Made by a program: the position numbers and the translations under genes
Notes under the pieces: generated by a model
Seen by the model: the letters and a program-made list of their open reading frames with translations, nothing else
What the model was told of the DNA's origin: nothing
The model's database searches: none
Source of the DNA: Burkholderia cepacia ATCC 25416
GTDB lineage: Bacteria; Pseudomonadota; Gammaproteobacteria; Burkholderiales; Burkholderiaceae
DNA: 64,000 nucleotides
Assembly: GCF_001411495.1 (NCBI RefSeq)
Contig: NZ_CP012981.1
Span: forward strand, 3,720,001 to 3,784,000
Reading direction: 5' to 3'
In this document: piece by piece, positions 1 to 8,389 of the stretch
Position numbering within the stretch: position 1 is the first letter of the stretch
How the letters are laid out: each line of letters begins with the position of its first letter

Positions 1-224
1 CAGTCGGTCTGCAACGTCTTGCCGATCATCAGTTCGACGCGCGCATCGCCTTCGTTCTCGAGCGCGGGCAGCGCGATCACGACGCGCTGCTGGCCGGCCG
101 CTGCCTGCGGAAACATCTTGATCGACTCGGCCGGCACGGCGGGCGCCGATGCAGGCGCGGCCACGCAGGCGGCGGCAGTCGTCACGCACAAGGCGGCCAG
201 CGCGGCCCGGATCGCGAATTTCAT
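1..224 (-). CDS. eco: Ecotin, serine protease inhibitor (N-terminal part; runs off the window)
   Basis: This reads leftward and is cut by the window edge, so only about 74 residues are visible. Residues 1 to about 25 form an Ala-rich signal peptide. The mature part then shows the ecotin opening pattern: a SIKMFPQA-like stretch, then Gln-Gln-Arg-Val-Val-Ile, then an acidic turn and VELMIGKTLQTD, matching the VELLIGQTLEVDCN strand of E. coli ecotin. Ecotins are periplasmic homodimers that inhibit trypsin-fold proteases. The start at 224 follows a clear AGGAG ribosome site. The reactive-site loop and dimer arm lie outside the window, so inhibitory specificity cannot be judged. Assignment rests on motif recognition. 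Confidence 0.82.
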   Translation of the reverse strand, partial: MKFAIRAALAALCVTTAAACVAAPASAPAVPAESIKMFPQAAAGQQRVVIALPALENEGDARVELMIGKTLQTD

Positions 225-367
225 CGAGGTACTCCTGGAAAACAAATGAGCTCCGGATGCTAACACTTTCGTCGCATGACCTTACGGCGCTGTAATTTGA
301 CGACACAATTGCAAACAGCTGGCAATCCCCTTGCGCGGTACTTATACGGGAACCAACGGAGAACATC

Positions 368-673
368 ATGCTGAAGCTCATTGCTGCCGCCGGCGTCGCG
401 ACCTTGCTGGCCGGCTGCGTCGTCGCCCCGGACGCCGGATACGGCTACGGCCAGCCCTACTATTCCGACCCGGGCTACGCCTACGCGCCGTCCCCCGTGT
501 ACGGCACGGTCAACATCTGGGGCGGTGGCGGCGGACGCGACTGGGATCGCGGCCGGCGCGACTACCATCGCTGGGACGGCGATCGCGGCAACCGCGGCAA
601 CGGCTGGGGGCACGGCGGCGGACGCCGAGGCGACTGGAACGATGGCGGCGGAGGCGGCGGCCATCGCCACTGA
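368..673 (+). CDS. Small Gly/Asp/Arg-rich lipoprotein
   Basis: This 101-residue protein has a short hydrophobic N-terminus ending in the lipobox LAGC (Cys17), so it is probably a lipoprotein. A Tyr/Pro/Gly-rich stretch (about 20-48) follows, then a low-complexity Gly/Arg/Asp/His-rich tail ending in HRH. A GGAG-like ribosome site precedes the ATG. No catalytic motif is visible. The composition resembles small repetitive envelope lipoproteins common in Burkholderia; the His/Asp-rich tail could bind metal or surface polymers, but that is speculation. It is monocistronic and ends in a strong hairpin shared with the convergent gene. Confidence 0.75.
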   Translation: MLKLIAAAGVATLLAGCVVAPDAGYGYGQPYYSDPGYAYAPSPVYGTVNIWGGGGGRDWDRGRRDYHRWDGDRGNRGNGWGHGGGRRGDWNDGGGGGGHRH

Positions 674-779
674 CGCACAATTGCAACCGTTTGTATCCGC
701 GCACGGCCCGCCGATGAGCGGTCGTGCCGGTCTTGCCGGTCGTGCGTTACGCAGACGAACGGACTCCCGCGCAAAAGAC

Positions 780-809
780 AAAGGCCCTCGCACGAAGCGA
801 GGGCCTTTT
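780..809. terminator. Bidirectional Rho-independent terminator
   Basis: An 11-bp perfect stem (780-790 with 798-808) has a 7-nt loop, A residues on one side and a T run on the other. It lies between two convergent genes and can serve both. Confidence 0.85.
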
Positions 810-888
810 GTCGTCCGGTGCGGCAAAGCGAACGTCGGCGACGCAGGTCGCCCGGCACCGACCGTTCACGCGTCACGCATCCGCTCGC

Positions 889-1251
889 TTACCACCCGGC
901 CGGCTGCGCGTAGCCGCCCCGCACCGGCGCGCCGCACACGTACGCGCGCTGGTAGCGGTCGTAGCAATAGTTCGGGCCGTCGTCCTGATACTGCGCCTGC
1001 TGGTAGGTCGGATAGGCAGGCTGCTGGTACGCGGGTGCCTGGTAGTACGTCGGCGGCTGATAGGCCGGTGCCTGGTACACGGGCGCCTGATACGCGACGG
1101 GCGGATTCATCGCGGACGTCACGATCGCGCCCAGCACCGCGCCGCCGATCAATGCGCCGATGACAGCGCCGCCGTCGCGGCCATGCGCGGACGCCGGACC
1201 CGCCACGGCAAGCGAACCGGCGAGGACACACACTGCGGCAATTTTTTTCAT
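889..1251 (-). CDS. Small exported Tyr/Gln/Pro-repeat protein with glycine zipper
   Basis: This 120-residue protein starts at the ATG at 1251 (MKKIAAV). Residues 1-22 are a signal peptide ending ASA. Residues 27-46 form a Gly/Ala/Ile glycine-zipper-like hydrophobic segment (GGAVIGALIGGAVLGAIV). Residues 50-90 are an imperfect repeat of Pro-Ala-Tyr-Gln/Tyr-Gln-Ala-Pro, and the C-terminus carries two Cys (96 and 106). Glycine zippers of this type occur in small outer-membrane or periplasmic proteins. No enzymatic function is suggested. A much longer open frame extends upstream on the same strand but lacks coding character, so the short form with signal peptide is preferred. Confidence 0.72.
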   Translation of the reverse strand: MKKIAAVCVLAGSLAVAGPASAHGRDGGAVIGALIGGAVLGAIVTSAMNPPVAYQAPVYQAPAYQPPTYYQAPAYQQPAYPTYQQAQYQDDGPNYCYDRYQRAYVCGAPVRGGYAQPAGW

Positions 1252-1407
1252 GATGGGCTCCCACGCGAAGTGGTACTGGATGCGATGCATTGTGGCGGCA
1301 GGCGGCCGTAATAGATGCAGCAAGTGGTAACGCGCGATTACCGCTATCACGCACACCGAAACGCGGCGCCGCCATGCTAGGATTTTCGGCATACAGGAGA
1401 CGCCTTC

Positions 1408-1788
1408 ATGCAGCCCGAAACCGCCCGCCGTTTCGATACAGAATTCGCCCCGCGCATCGCACAGGCGATCGCCGCCTTCTTCGCCGATCACGTGCTGACC
1501 GACGTCGTCCCGTATGGCGGCCACGGGCATCCGACGCGCGTGCAGATCCGCAGCGCGCCGCACGAGCATGTCAGCGGCTTCGAGCATCCGCTGAATCTCG
1601 AACTGACCTGGGACACCGACGAAATCGAGCGGCTGATGGAGCCGGACGGCCCGCGGCACTTCGAGCACTACCTGGCCGCCCTCCCGAAAAAACTGGGCGC
1701 ATGGCAGGGCGCGCGCGACATCGATCTCCTGTCGCGCACGCAGGCCGACCCGCTCGTGCGGCTCGGCGGCCTCGACTTCGAAGGCTGA
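1408..1788 (+). CDS. Conserved hypothetical protein of 126 aa
   Basis: This soluble, acidic protein has no signal peptide or membrane segment. It starts MQPETARRF after a good CAGGAG ribosome site 8-9 nt upstream. The sequence has a helical N-terminal third and a likely beta core (VQIRSAPHEHVSGFEHPLNLELTWD). It resembles small uncharacterised Burkholderia/Ralstonia proteins (a DUF5594-like family is my best recollection, not verified). No catalytic motif is recognised. It is separated by about 160 nt from the downstream MFS gene and is probably independently expressed. Confidence 0.7.
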   Translation: MQPETARRFDTEFAPRIAQAIAAFFADHVLTDVVPYGGHGHPTRVQIRSAPHEHVSGFEHPLNLELTWDTDEIERLMEPDGPRHFEHYLAALPKKLGAWQGARDIDLLSRTQADPLVRLGGLDFEG

Positions 1789-1947
1789 GTGCCGACGTCG
1801 CGCCATGCGGCCCGGTGATACACTCGGCCGGCCACGCCCCGGTGCAGTTGCGCCGGCCGGGCCGCTCATCGCCGCCTCCACCCTTCCGCATGGTTGCGCA
1901 CGCAACCGGCAGCCGGGCGCGCGGACAACCACGCATCTGCTCCCGCC

Positions 1948-3315
1948 ATGAACGCCGATACCGGCCTGCCGCTTCCGCAACGCTACTGGGCGATCCTCTG
2001 CGTCGCACTGGGCATCACGCTCGCCGTGCTCGACGGCGCTATTGCAAACGTCGCGCTGCCGACGATCGCGCGCGACCTGCACGCGTCCGACGCCGCATCG
2101 ATCTGGATCGTCAACGCATACCAGCTCGCGGTCACGATCACGCTGCTGCCGCTCGCCTCGCTCGGCGAGCGCATCGGCTATCGCCGCATCTACGTCGCGG
2201 GGCTCGCGCTGTTCACCGCGGCGTCGCTCGGCTGCGCGCTCGCCGGCTCGCTGCCGATGCTGGCCGTGATGCGCGTGATCCAGGGTTTCGGCGCGGCCGG
2301 CATCATGAGCGTCAACGCGGCGCTCGTGCGGATGATCTACCCGTCGTCGATGCTCGGGCGCGGGCTGTCGATCAACGCGATGGTCGTGGCGCTGTCGTCG
2401 GCGATCGGGCCGACGGTCGCGTCCGCGATCCTGTCGTTCGCATCGTGGCCGTGGCTCTTCGCGGTCAACGTGCCGATCGGCATCGCCGCGGTGATCGGCA
2501 GCCTGCGCGCGCTGCCGTCCAACCCGCTGCACGATGCGCCGTACGATTTCCCGAGCGCGCTGATGAACGCGTGCGTGTTCGGCCTGCTGATCACGGCGGT
2601 CGACGGGCTCGGCCACGGCGAAGGCCATGCGTACGTCGCGGCCGAACTGGCCGTCGCGTTCGTCGTCGGCTACTTCTTCGTGAAGCGCCAGCTGTCGCAG
2701 CCGGCGCCGCTGCTGCCCGTCGACCTGATGCGCATCCCGATGTTCGCGCTGTCGATCTATACGTCGATGGCGTCGTTCACGTCGCAGATGCTCGCGTTCG
2801 TCGCGCTGCCGTTCTGGCTGCAGCACTCGCTCGGTTTCTCGCAGGTCGAGACGGGCCTCTACATGACGCCCTGGCCGCTCGTGATCGTGTTCGCCGCGCC
2901 GCTCGCGGGCGTGCTGTCGGATCGCTATTCGGCGGGCATCCTCGGCGGGATCGGGCTCGCCCTGTTCGCGGCCGGGCTGCTGTCGCTCGCGACGATCGGC
3001 GCGCACCCGGGCACCGTCGACATCGTGTGGCGGATGGCGCTGTGCGGTGCGGGCTTCGGGTTGTTCCAGTCGCCGAACAACCGCGCGATGCTGTCGTCGG
3101 CGCCGCGCGAACGCAGCGGTGGCGCGGGTGGCATGCTGAGCACCGCGCGGCTGACCGGGCAGACGCTCGGCGCCGCGCTCGTCGCATTGATTTTCGGGCT
3201 CGTCCCCGATCGCGGGCCGACGATTGCGCTCTATGTCGCCGCGGCATTCGCGGCGGTGGCCGCGCTCGTCAGCATGCTGCGCATCGCGTCGCCGCGACCG
3301 GACGCGGCAACCTGA
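1948..3315 (+). CDS. MFS transporter, DHA2 (EmrB/QacA-type) drug exporter family
   Basis: This 455-residue membrane protein has about 14 hydrophobic segments, the DHA2 topology. After a short cytoplasmic N-terminus, TM1 contains the DHA2-like motif LDGAIANVALPTIARDL. It is followed by loop 2-3 motif A (LGERIGYRRIY), motif B in TM4 (RVIQGFGAAGIM) and a TM5 motif C-like stretch (SSAIGPTVASAIL). Such proteins are proton-coupled exporters of hydrophobic compounds. The ATG at 1948 is chosen because the reading becomes protein-like there; no strong ribosome site is visible. No adjacent membrane-fusion protein or regulator is present, so the substrate cannot be inferred. Confidence 0.88.
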   Translation: MNADTGLPLPQRYWAILCVALGITLAVLDGAIANVALPTIARDLHASDAASIWIVNAYQLAVTITLLPLASLGERIGYRRIYVAGLALFTAASLGCALAGSLPMLAVMRVIQGFGAAGIMSVNAALVRMIYPSSMLGRGLSINAMVVALSSAIGPTVASAILSFASWPWLFAVNVPIGIAAVIGSLRALPSNPLHDAPYDFPSALMNACVFGLLITAVDGLGHGEGHAYVAAELAVAFVVGYFFVKRQLSQPAPLLPVDLMRIPMFALSIYTSMASFTSQMLAFVALPFWLQHSLGFSQVETGLYMTPWPLVIVFAAPLAGVLSDRYSAGILGGIGLALFAAGLLSLATIGAHPGTVDIVWRMALCGAGFGLFQSPNNRAMLSSAPRERSGGAGGMLSTARLTGQTLGAALVALIFGLVPDRGPTIALYVAAAFAAVAALVSMLRIASPRPDAAT

Positions 3316-3339
3316 TACCGTCGCGCGCCGCCCCGCGCG

Positions 3340-3933
3340 TCATTCGGCGTCGAGCGCGTCCATCACGAAACGCACGCGCGCCTGCACGCTCTCGCGCGGC
3401 AGTTCGATCAGCCGATAGCCGTACGACGTGTAGCACGCGACCATCGCGTCGTAGGTGCGCACGGCTTCCGCGAAATCCTGCCGGCGCTCGGTGTCCTGCG
3501 CATAGATGTCCGGCCACGGCGGCGCGATGAACACGCGCGGGTCATAGCGGAAACGGTTGGCCGCGGCCTCCGCATGCGCGGGCACGGCCAGCCCCGTCAG
3601 CCGCAGATAGCCGATCACGTCCGGCACGCCGCGATCGAAGAACACGGGCCCGCGCGCATGCCGCGCGAGATCGTACGAGCGCATCTCCCAGCTCAGCATC
3701 AGCTCGGCAAACGCGGCCGGGTCGCGCCACGGCAACGCGTGACCGTCGATCGCCATCTGGTCGCGGATCACGCCCCGCCCGGCTTCCTGCGAGCGCGCGT
3801 AACCGGCGCGCTCGAGCGCATCGAGCAGCGTGCTCTTGCCCGAACCCGGGCCACCGGTCACGACGAAGAAGCGGCGGATGGCGTCGTCGCTCGTGTCGTC
3901 GGCGGCGCCGCGCCCCTGTACGACCTCACGCAT
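3340..3933 (-). CDS. Small P-loop ATPase/kinase-like protein (AAA_28-type)
   Basis: About 197 residues. It has a perfect Walker A, GGPGSGKST, near the N-terminus, then a Glu-Ala-Gly-Arg motif (EAGRGVIRDQ) and an FFDRGVPDVIGYL segment that fits a Walker B/LID region, as in ATPases of the thymidylate-kinase-like AAA_28 group. Its start (3933) overlaps the otsA stop by 8 nt (ATGNNNTGA arrangement), implying translational coupling. It may therefore act with or after trehalose-6-phosphate synthase, but the substrate is unknown. An upstream in-frame start at 3984 is possible but would sit deeper inside otsA. Confidence 0.75.
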   Translation of the reverse strand: MREVVQGRGAADDTSDDAIRRFFVVTGGPGSGKSTLLDALERAGYARSQEAGRGVIRDQMAIDGHALPWRDPAAFAELMLSWEMRSYDLARHARGPVFFDRGVPDVIGYLRLTGLAVPAHAEAAANRFRYDPRVFIAPPWPDIYAQDTERRQDFAEAVRTYDAMVACYTSYGYRLIELPRESVQARVRFVMDALDAE

Positions 3934-5347
3934 GCACGACCCGCCGGCCCGCGCGCCGCGTGACCGACGCGGCGGCCGCGACACTGCGCAAGTCGGCGAC
4001 GAACGTATCGCGCCAGACCGACAGGTCGTTTCCGCGCAGCCGCGCGAGGTTCTCCTCGTGGCGCGCCTGCCGCTCCGCGAGCGGCATCGACAGCGCGCGC
4101 TCGAGCGCCTCGGCCATCTGCGACAGGTCGTACGGATTGACGAGGAGCGCGCCGGTCAGCTCGGCCGCCGCGCCCGCGAACTCCGACAGCACGAGCACGC
4201 CCGGATCGGCCGGATCCTGCGATGCCACGTACTCCTTCGCGACGAGGTTCATCCCGTCGCGCAACGGCGTCACATAGCCGACCTGCGACATCCGGAAGAA
4301 CGCCATCAGCAGGTTGCGCTCGTACTTGCGGTTCAGGTACTGGATCGGCGTCCAGTCGAGCTGCGAGAAGCGGCCGTTGATGCGGCCGGCCTCGCCTTCG
4401 AGCGTTTCACGAATGTCCTGATAGGTCTGCACGTCGGAACGCGTCGGCGGCGCGATCTGCAGGAGCGACACGCGCCCCTGCCAGCCCGGCGCGTTCGCGA
4501 GCATCCGCTCGAACGCCTGGAAGCGCTCGACGAGCCCCTTCGAATAATCGAGGCGGTCGACGCTCATCACCAGCTTGCGGCCGTCGAGCGCCTCGCGCAG
4601 CATCTTCACCGGCTTGCGCGCGCCGTACTGGACGGCCGCCTGCGCGATCGCGTCGGGATAAACGCCGATCGGATAGGCGGCGACCTTCACGACACGCCCG
4701 TGCGCATGCAGCATCCCGTCGTCGCTCGCCGCACCGATGCCGCGCCGCTCGATGTAGTCGGTGAACGCCTGCTTGTCGGCCTCGGTCTGGAAGCCCGCGA
4801 CGTCGTATGCGCACATGAATTTCACGAGTTCCTCGTGCGGCGGCACGAGACGCAGCATGTCGGGCGACGGAAACGGGATGTGCAGGAAGAAGCCGATCGG
4901 ATTCTTCACGCCGAGTTCGCGCAGGTAATGCGCGAACGGCAGCAGGTGATAGTCGTGCACCCAGATCAGGTCGTCGGGACGCAGCAAAGCGGCAAGCTGC
5001 TTCGCCAGCATCGCGTTCACGCGCAGATAGCCCGCGTACTCCTGGCGGTCGAAGCGCGCGAGATCGCCGCGGTAATGGAACACCGGCCACAGCGTCGCGT
5101 TCGAGAAGCCGCGGTAATACTGGTCGTAGTCGCGCCGGGTCAGCCCGACCGTCGCATAGGTCACGTTGCCGTCCCGCTGGATCGCCGGCGCGGTGTCGGG
5201 TGCGCCGACGATCTCGCCATTCCAGCCGAACCAGACACCGCCCGTTTCCTTCAGCGCGTCCATCACGCCGACCGCCAGGCCGCCGGCGCTCGGGCGCGTG
5301 TCCTCGCCGGCGGCGACACGGTTCGATACCACGATCAATCTGCTCAT
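3926..5347 (-). CDS. otsA: Alpha,alpha-trehalose-phosphate synthase (UDP-forming)
   Basis: This 473-residue GT20-family glycosyltransferase has the usual full length. It opens with MSRLIVVSNRVA. Landmarks seen are the GGLAVGV loop, FGWNGE, the WVHDYHLL motif, a GFFLHIPFPSPD motif and VDRLDYSKGL, followed by LRDGMNLVAKEY near the C-terminal domain. It forms trehalose-6-phosphate from a nucleotide-glucose and glucose-6-phosphate in the cytoplasm, for osmoprotection and stress tolerance. The start at 5347 has a GGAGGGAAAG ribosome site. No otsB phosphatase is nearby; the overlapping P-loop gene downstream is not an OtsB homologue. Codon use is like the neighbours. Confidence 0.95.
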   Translation of the reverse strand: MSRLIVVSNRVAAGEDTRPSAGGLAVGVMDALKETGGVWFGWNGEIVGAPDTAPAIQRDGNVTYATVGLTRRDYDQYYRGFSNATLWPVFHYRGDLARFDRQEYAGYLRVNAMLAKQLAALLRPDDLIWVHDYHLLPFAHYLRELGVKNPIGFFLHIPFPSPDMLRLVPPHEELVKFMCAYDVAGFQTEADKQAFTDYIERRGIGAASDDGMLHAHGRVVKVAAYPIGVYPDAIAQAAVQYGARKPVKMLREALDGRKLVMSVDRLDYSKGLVERFQAFERMLANAPGWQGRVSLLQIAPPTRSDVQTYQDIRETLEGEAGRINGRFSQLDWTPIQYLNRKYERNLLMAFFRMSQVGYVTPLRDGMNLVAKEYVASQDPADPGVLVLSEFAGAAAELTGALLVNPYDLSQMAEALERALSMPLAERQARHEENLARLRGNDLSVWRDTFVADLRSVAAAASVTRRAGRRVVHA

Positions 5348-5488
5348 GCGGCTTTCCCTCCTCGATTCGATGGGCTGGCGCGCGGCGCGCGCCAAGGCTG
5401 GCACGGCTGCCCGAAGGCGGCCGTGCGGCGATTCAGACGTGAGAAATGCAGGTGTGAAAGGCAGCGGCGGAATACGACGGCAACGACA

Positions 5489-5701
5489 TCAGGCGTCCTG
5501 CTCCTGACCGAGATCCCGCTGATAGTCGAGCCCTTCCGGGCGGGCACCGCCCTGGTTGTGATCGCCGTCGGACGGCGTCTCGCCGGGCGCGCCGGCAGGC
5601 GGTGCCGATGGCGCGTCGGTCTGCGAATGCGGGCGGACCGCCCCTGCGTCGGGCGGCCGGGGCGAAAACCGTTTCGAACGTCGCATGGCCGGGTGTCTCA
5701 T
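5489..5701 (-). CDS. Hypothetical small Pro/Gly/Asp-rich protein upstream of otsA
   Basis: A possible 70-residue protein starting MRHPAMRRSKRF. It has a basic N-terminus and a disordered, Pro/Ala/Asp/Gln-rich remainder ending DYQRDLGQEQDA. The composition (acidic, polar, few third-position oddities) is more protein-like than a random shadow, and it is not overlapped by another gene. However, no good ribosome site is seen, and several in-frame starts exist (5734, 5686, and a TTG at 5782). It lies 141 nt upstream of otsA in the same orientation. Treat as tentative. Confidence 0.4.
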   Translation of the reverse strand: MRHPAMRRSKRFSPRPPDAGAVRPHSQTDAPSAPPAGAPGETPSDGDHNQGGARPEGLDYQRDLGQEQDA

Positions 5702-5974
5702 GTGCGGCGCGGCCCGAGGCCGTCGTAGAAACATTCCATAACTGAAAAGTCTAGGTCGCTTCCTTGCACGCCAAAGTAACAATTACCTTCAATTTGTAAC
5801 GTTTCGACCCCTCACGATCCACCTGTCCGACAATAACGCCGCGCGTACGCGCGCGGAATGCCGTCCGGCGATTTGTCAAAGCTTTGCAGTTTTCCTATGA
5901 CAATTGCGAAACAATGACGCGGCATGAGGGCGCGCACGCGTTGCCGCTCACCCAGACAGGACTTGCACTCAGGG

Positions 5975-6526
5975 ATGAACATTCGTTTCGAATCGCCGCG
6001 CCGGGCCATTCCGGCGCGCGTCGTGCTGGCCGCGATCGCCACGGCCGCACTGCTGTCCGGCTGCAACTCGCTGTACAGCGAGGGCGCGACAGCCGGCGCC
6101 GGTATCGCGGGTGCCGCGATCGCCTCCAAGGTCACCAACAACGCCGCCGTCGCGACCGGCATCGGCCTCGGCGCCGTCGCCGGTGCGCGTGCGGGCGTCC
6201 AGTACTCGCAGCGCGTCGCACACCGTTACACACAGGAACAGATCGCGAAGGCGGCCGGCCCGCTCGACGTGGGCGGCGTCGCGCCGTGGTCGACGCACCA
6301 CTCGTTCCCGATCGAGGACGACGAACAGGGTCGCGTGACGGTCAGCCGGATGATCAGCATCGGCCCGCTCGACTGCAAGGAAATCGTGTTCGCGGTCGAC
6401 ACGCCCGCAAAGGCCGACAAGGCCGCGCAATCGGCGTTCTACGTCGCCACGATCTGCCGCGACGGCCCCGTGTGGAAATGGGCGTCGGCGGAACCGGCGA
6501 CCGAACGCTGGGGCTCGCTGCAATGA
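5975..6526 (+). CDS. Exported lipoprotein, first of a tandem paralogous pair
   Basis: About 183 residues starting MNIRFESPRR. A hydrophobic stretch ends in the lipobox LLSGC. It is followed by a Gly/Ala-rich glycine-zipper segment (AGAGIAGAAIASKV...GIGLGAVAGARAG) and then a soluble domain ending in WKWASAEPATERWGSLQ. The stop overlaps the next start as ATGA, so the two genes are a translationally coupled operon. The C-terminal half aligns by eye with the downstream protein: both have KTAG/KAAG-PLDVGGVAPW or SLAVGEVKPW, a CKE(I/F) motif and the same final WKWASAEPA...RWG.LQ motif, so this is a gene duplication. Function is unknown; likely periplasmic or outer-membrane anchored. Confidence 0.8.
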   Translation: MNIRFESPRRAIPARVVLAAIATAALLSGCNSLYSEGATAGAGIAGAAIASKVTNNAAVATGIGLGAVAGARAGVQYSQRVAHRYTQEQIAKAAGPLDVGGVAPWSTHHSFPIEDDEQGRVTVSRMISIGPLDCKEIVFAVDTPAKADKAAQSAFYVATICRDGPVWKWASAEPATERWGSLQ

Positions 6527-7017
6527 GCGTCGCGATCCGTATCGCGGCCGTCGGCGCGCTGTGCGCGGCGGCGGCCACGCTGTCGGGCTGCGGGTCGGTC
6601 GGCGCGGCGAGCGGCGCGCTTGCCGGTGCGGCGACGGGCCTCGTCACCGCGAACCCGGCGGTCGGCGTCGGCGTCGGGATCGCCGTGCAGGCCGCGACCG
6701 ACGAAGCCGTGAACCGCACGATGAAACAACTCCATCAGAATCAGCAGGACGCGATCGCGAAGACGGCCGGCAGTCTCGCCGTCGGCGAAGTGAAGCCGTG
6801 GAAGGTGAAGAACACGCTGCCGCTCGAAAACGGCGAAGGCGAAGTGCGCGTCACGCGCGCGTACTCGTCGGCGCTCGCGCTGTGCAAGGAATTCGCGTTT
6901 TCGGTGAAGGACGGCGACAAGGCCGACTGGTATTTCGCGAATGCGTGCCAGCAAGGCACGCACTGGAAGTGGGCGTCGGCGGAGCCGGCCGTCGATCGGT
7001 GGGGGAATTTGCAGTAG
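6523..7017 (+). CDS. Exported lipoprotein, second of a tandem paralogous pair
   Basis: This 164-residue protein starts MSVAIRIAAVGA at the ATG overlapping the previous stop by 4 nt. The lipobox is LSGC, followed by a glycine zipper (GAASGALAGAATGL) and a soluble C-terminal domain that is a paralogue of the upstream protein. It shares the SLAVGEVKPWKVKNTLPLENGEG-type opening, an LCKEFAF motif and WKWASAEPAVDRWGNLQ at the end. The invariant C-terminal motif after divergence elsewhere suggests a conserved interaction surface. It is convergent with the T6SS island that begins at 7087. Confidence 0.8.
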   Translation: MSVAIRIAAVGALCAAAATLSGCGSVGAASGALAGAATGLVTANPAVGVGVGIAVQAATDEAVNRTMKQLHQNQQDAIAKTAGSLAVGEVKPWKVKNTLPLENGEGEVRVTRAYSSALALCKEFAFSVKDGDKADWYFANACQQGTHWKWASAEPAVDRWGNLQ

Positions 7018-7086
7018 CGGTGCGGTGTGCGGCGCGTCGGTCAATCAATGCGCGTCGCTCATCGGACACACTGGTGGTCCGGGCGA

Positions 7087-7776
7087 TCAGATCGACGCGC
7101 CTGTACGTCGATTGAACGCAGCCCGCATGATATCCGGGGCGATCATTTCCATTCGACTCAGTTCGGCAAGCACCGCCGCAAGCATGCCATCGACATCAGG
7201 ATCCACCGCCCTCATGTGCTTCAACACTGCGGGCCGAAAGGCTTCGTCTTCGTTGATACCCGACTCCCCCGTCTGGCGTCGCGCACGATACAGCACGCCC
7301 ACCCAATAACGAGTGCGCTCGATTGCGCTCCATCCCGCATACGTATTCGGGAACTTTGCTCGTTCGATTGCCTGCCGAACGACCGGCTCGGGCTCGTCCA
7401 GAAACGGCACAAAGAACATCTGTTCGCCGACGGCAAGCTTCGACGACGTCACCGGATCGTGTGCGGTATAGGTTTCATAGCGAACGTCGGTATCGGCCTC
7501 GAGCCTATTGCCTACGTGCACGCGGATCCCGTCTTGCAGCACCATCTGACGCTCCGGCGGAAATTGCGCTTCGCGCTCGCCGCGCGACAGTAGACGTCCT
7601 AGCCTCGGGGAAAACTCGATTTCGTGCTGACGACCGATTCGCGCGTCGACATACCAAACGATGACGGTTTGCGACTCCGCATTCTCGAACGCCGTCAGAA
7701 AATCAGTCTCTGAGATCAATGCTGCCAACGAGGAAGGCAGCACGGAATACGGCAAGCTGTCCCGCTTCAACATCAT
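7087..7776 (-). CDS. Unknown protein at the 3' end of the T6SS effector island
   Basis: About 229 residues, cytoplasmic, no signal peptide or transmembrane segment. The start MMLKRDSLPYSV at 7776 follows GAGGGAGTA; the adjacent ATG at 7773 is equally possible. I recognise no domain. Visible features are a Trp/Tyr-containing beta-rich middle and an Asp/Glu-rich C-terminal half (NEDEAFRPAVLKH, DPDVDGMLAAVLAEL). Codon use is visibly less GC-biased than housekeeping neighbours, as in the other small genes of this island, consistent with recent acquisition. It is the last gene of a seven-gene co-directional run led by vgrG, so an accessory or orphan immunity role is plausible but unproven. Confidence 0.72.
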   Translation of the reverse strand: MMLKRDSLPYSVLPSSLAALISETDFLTAFENAESQTVIVWYVDARIGRQHEIEFSPRLGRLLSRGEREAQFPPERQMVLQDGIRVHVGNRLEADTDVRYETYTAHDPVTSSKLAVGEQMFFVPFLDEPEPVVRQAIERAKFPNTYAGWSAIERTRYWVGVLYRARRQTGESGINEDEAFRPAVLKHMRAVDPDVDGMLAAVLAELSRMEMIAPDIMRAAFNRRTGASI

Positions 7777-7842
7777 TACTCCCTCAATTCGCCCGGACTC
7801 TTCCGGGCCGGGTACCGCACACTTCACATCCGGAGGCAGCCG

Positions 7843-8325
7843 TTACAGACGCGCGCGAAGCTGCGCCACCCTTTCCTTGATCTTCGCGGACAGCGCATCG
7901 TCCGGGTCGTAAGTCAGGCACCGCTCGAGATCGGCGATCGACGCGTTGATATCACCCAGCGTCTCGTATGCCCTGGCGCGATTGAAATAGACGAAAGGCT
8001 GGTCGGGATTGAGCTTCAGCGCCTTGTCGAAGTAATCGAGCGACTTCTGGTAGGCGCCGCCTTCGAGGTAAATCGTCGCGAGCGTGCAATACGCCGACGG
8101 ATCCGTGTAGCCCAGCTCGATGGCCCGGTTCAGATCGTTCAGCGCGAGCGCTGTCTTCTTGATCATCGCGAAGGTCGTGCCGCGATCGGCATACGTCGCC
8201 GCGTCTTCCGGCGCCACCTTCAGGATGTCGCCGTACAGTCCGAGCGCATCCTCGATGCGCCCCTGCGACACGAATCCGCGTGCCCGCATGCGCATCGGTG
8301 AAAAATCGGGGTTCTTATCGGTCAT
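7843..8325 (-). CDS. Tetratricopeptide-repeat protein in the T6SS island
   Basis: About 160 residues made almost entirely of TPR helices. Repeats are recognisable at roughly residues 10-40, 42-75, 76-108 and 110-145 (for example ALNDLNRAIELGYTDPSAYCTLATIY and SLDYFDKALKLNPDQPFVYFNRARAY), with the canonical A-x-x-x-[AG]/P spacing. No signal peptide. TPR proteins act as interaction scaffolds. Its position between the candidate immunity gene and an unknown gene suggests an adaptor, chaperone or additional immunity protein. Starts at an ATG (MTDKNPDFSP). Confidence 0.85.
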   Translation of the reverse strand: MTDKNPDFSPMRMRARGFVSQGRIEDALGLYGDILKVAPEDAATYADRGTTFAMIKKTALALNDLNRAIELGYTDPSAYCTLATIYLEGGAYQKSLDYFDKALKLNPDQPFVYFNRARAYETLGDINASIADLERCLTYDPDDALSAKIKERVAQLRARL

Positions 8326-8389
8326 TCAATTCAGCTCCAAAAACTTCGCACGCGCATTATCCGCTTCGCTGTCCGGAAGCCGCCCCGGC

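Noticed and set aside
889..3006. A 705-codon minus-strand open frame extending upstream of the small Tyr/Gln-repeat protein
   Set aside because: Only the last 120 codons have protein character and a signal peptide; the upstream part is the shadow of the MFS gene.
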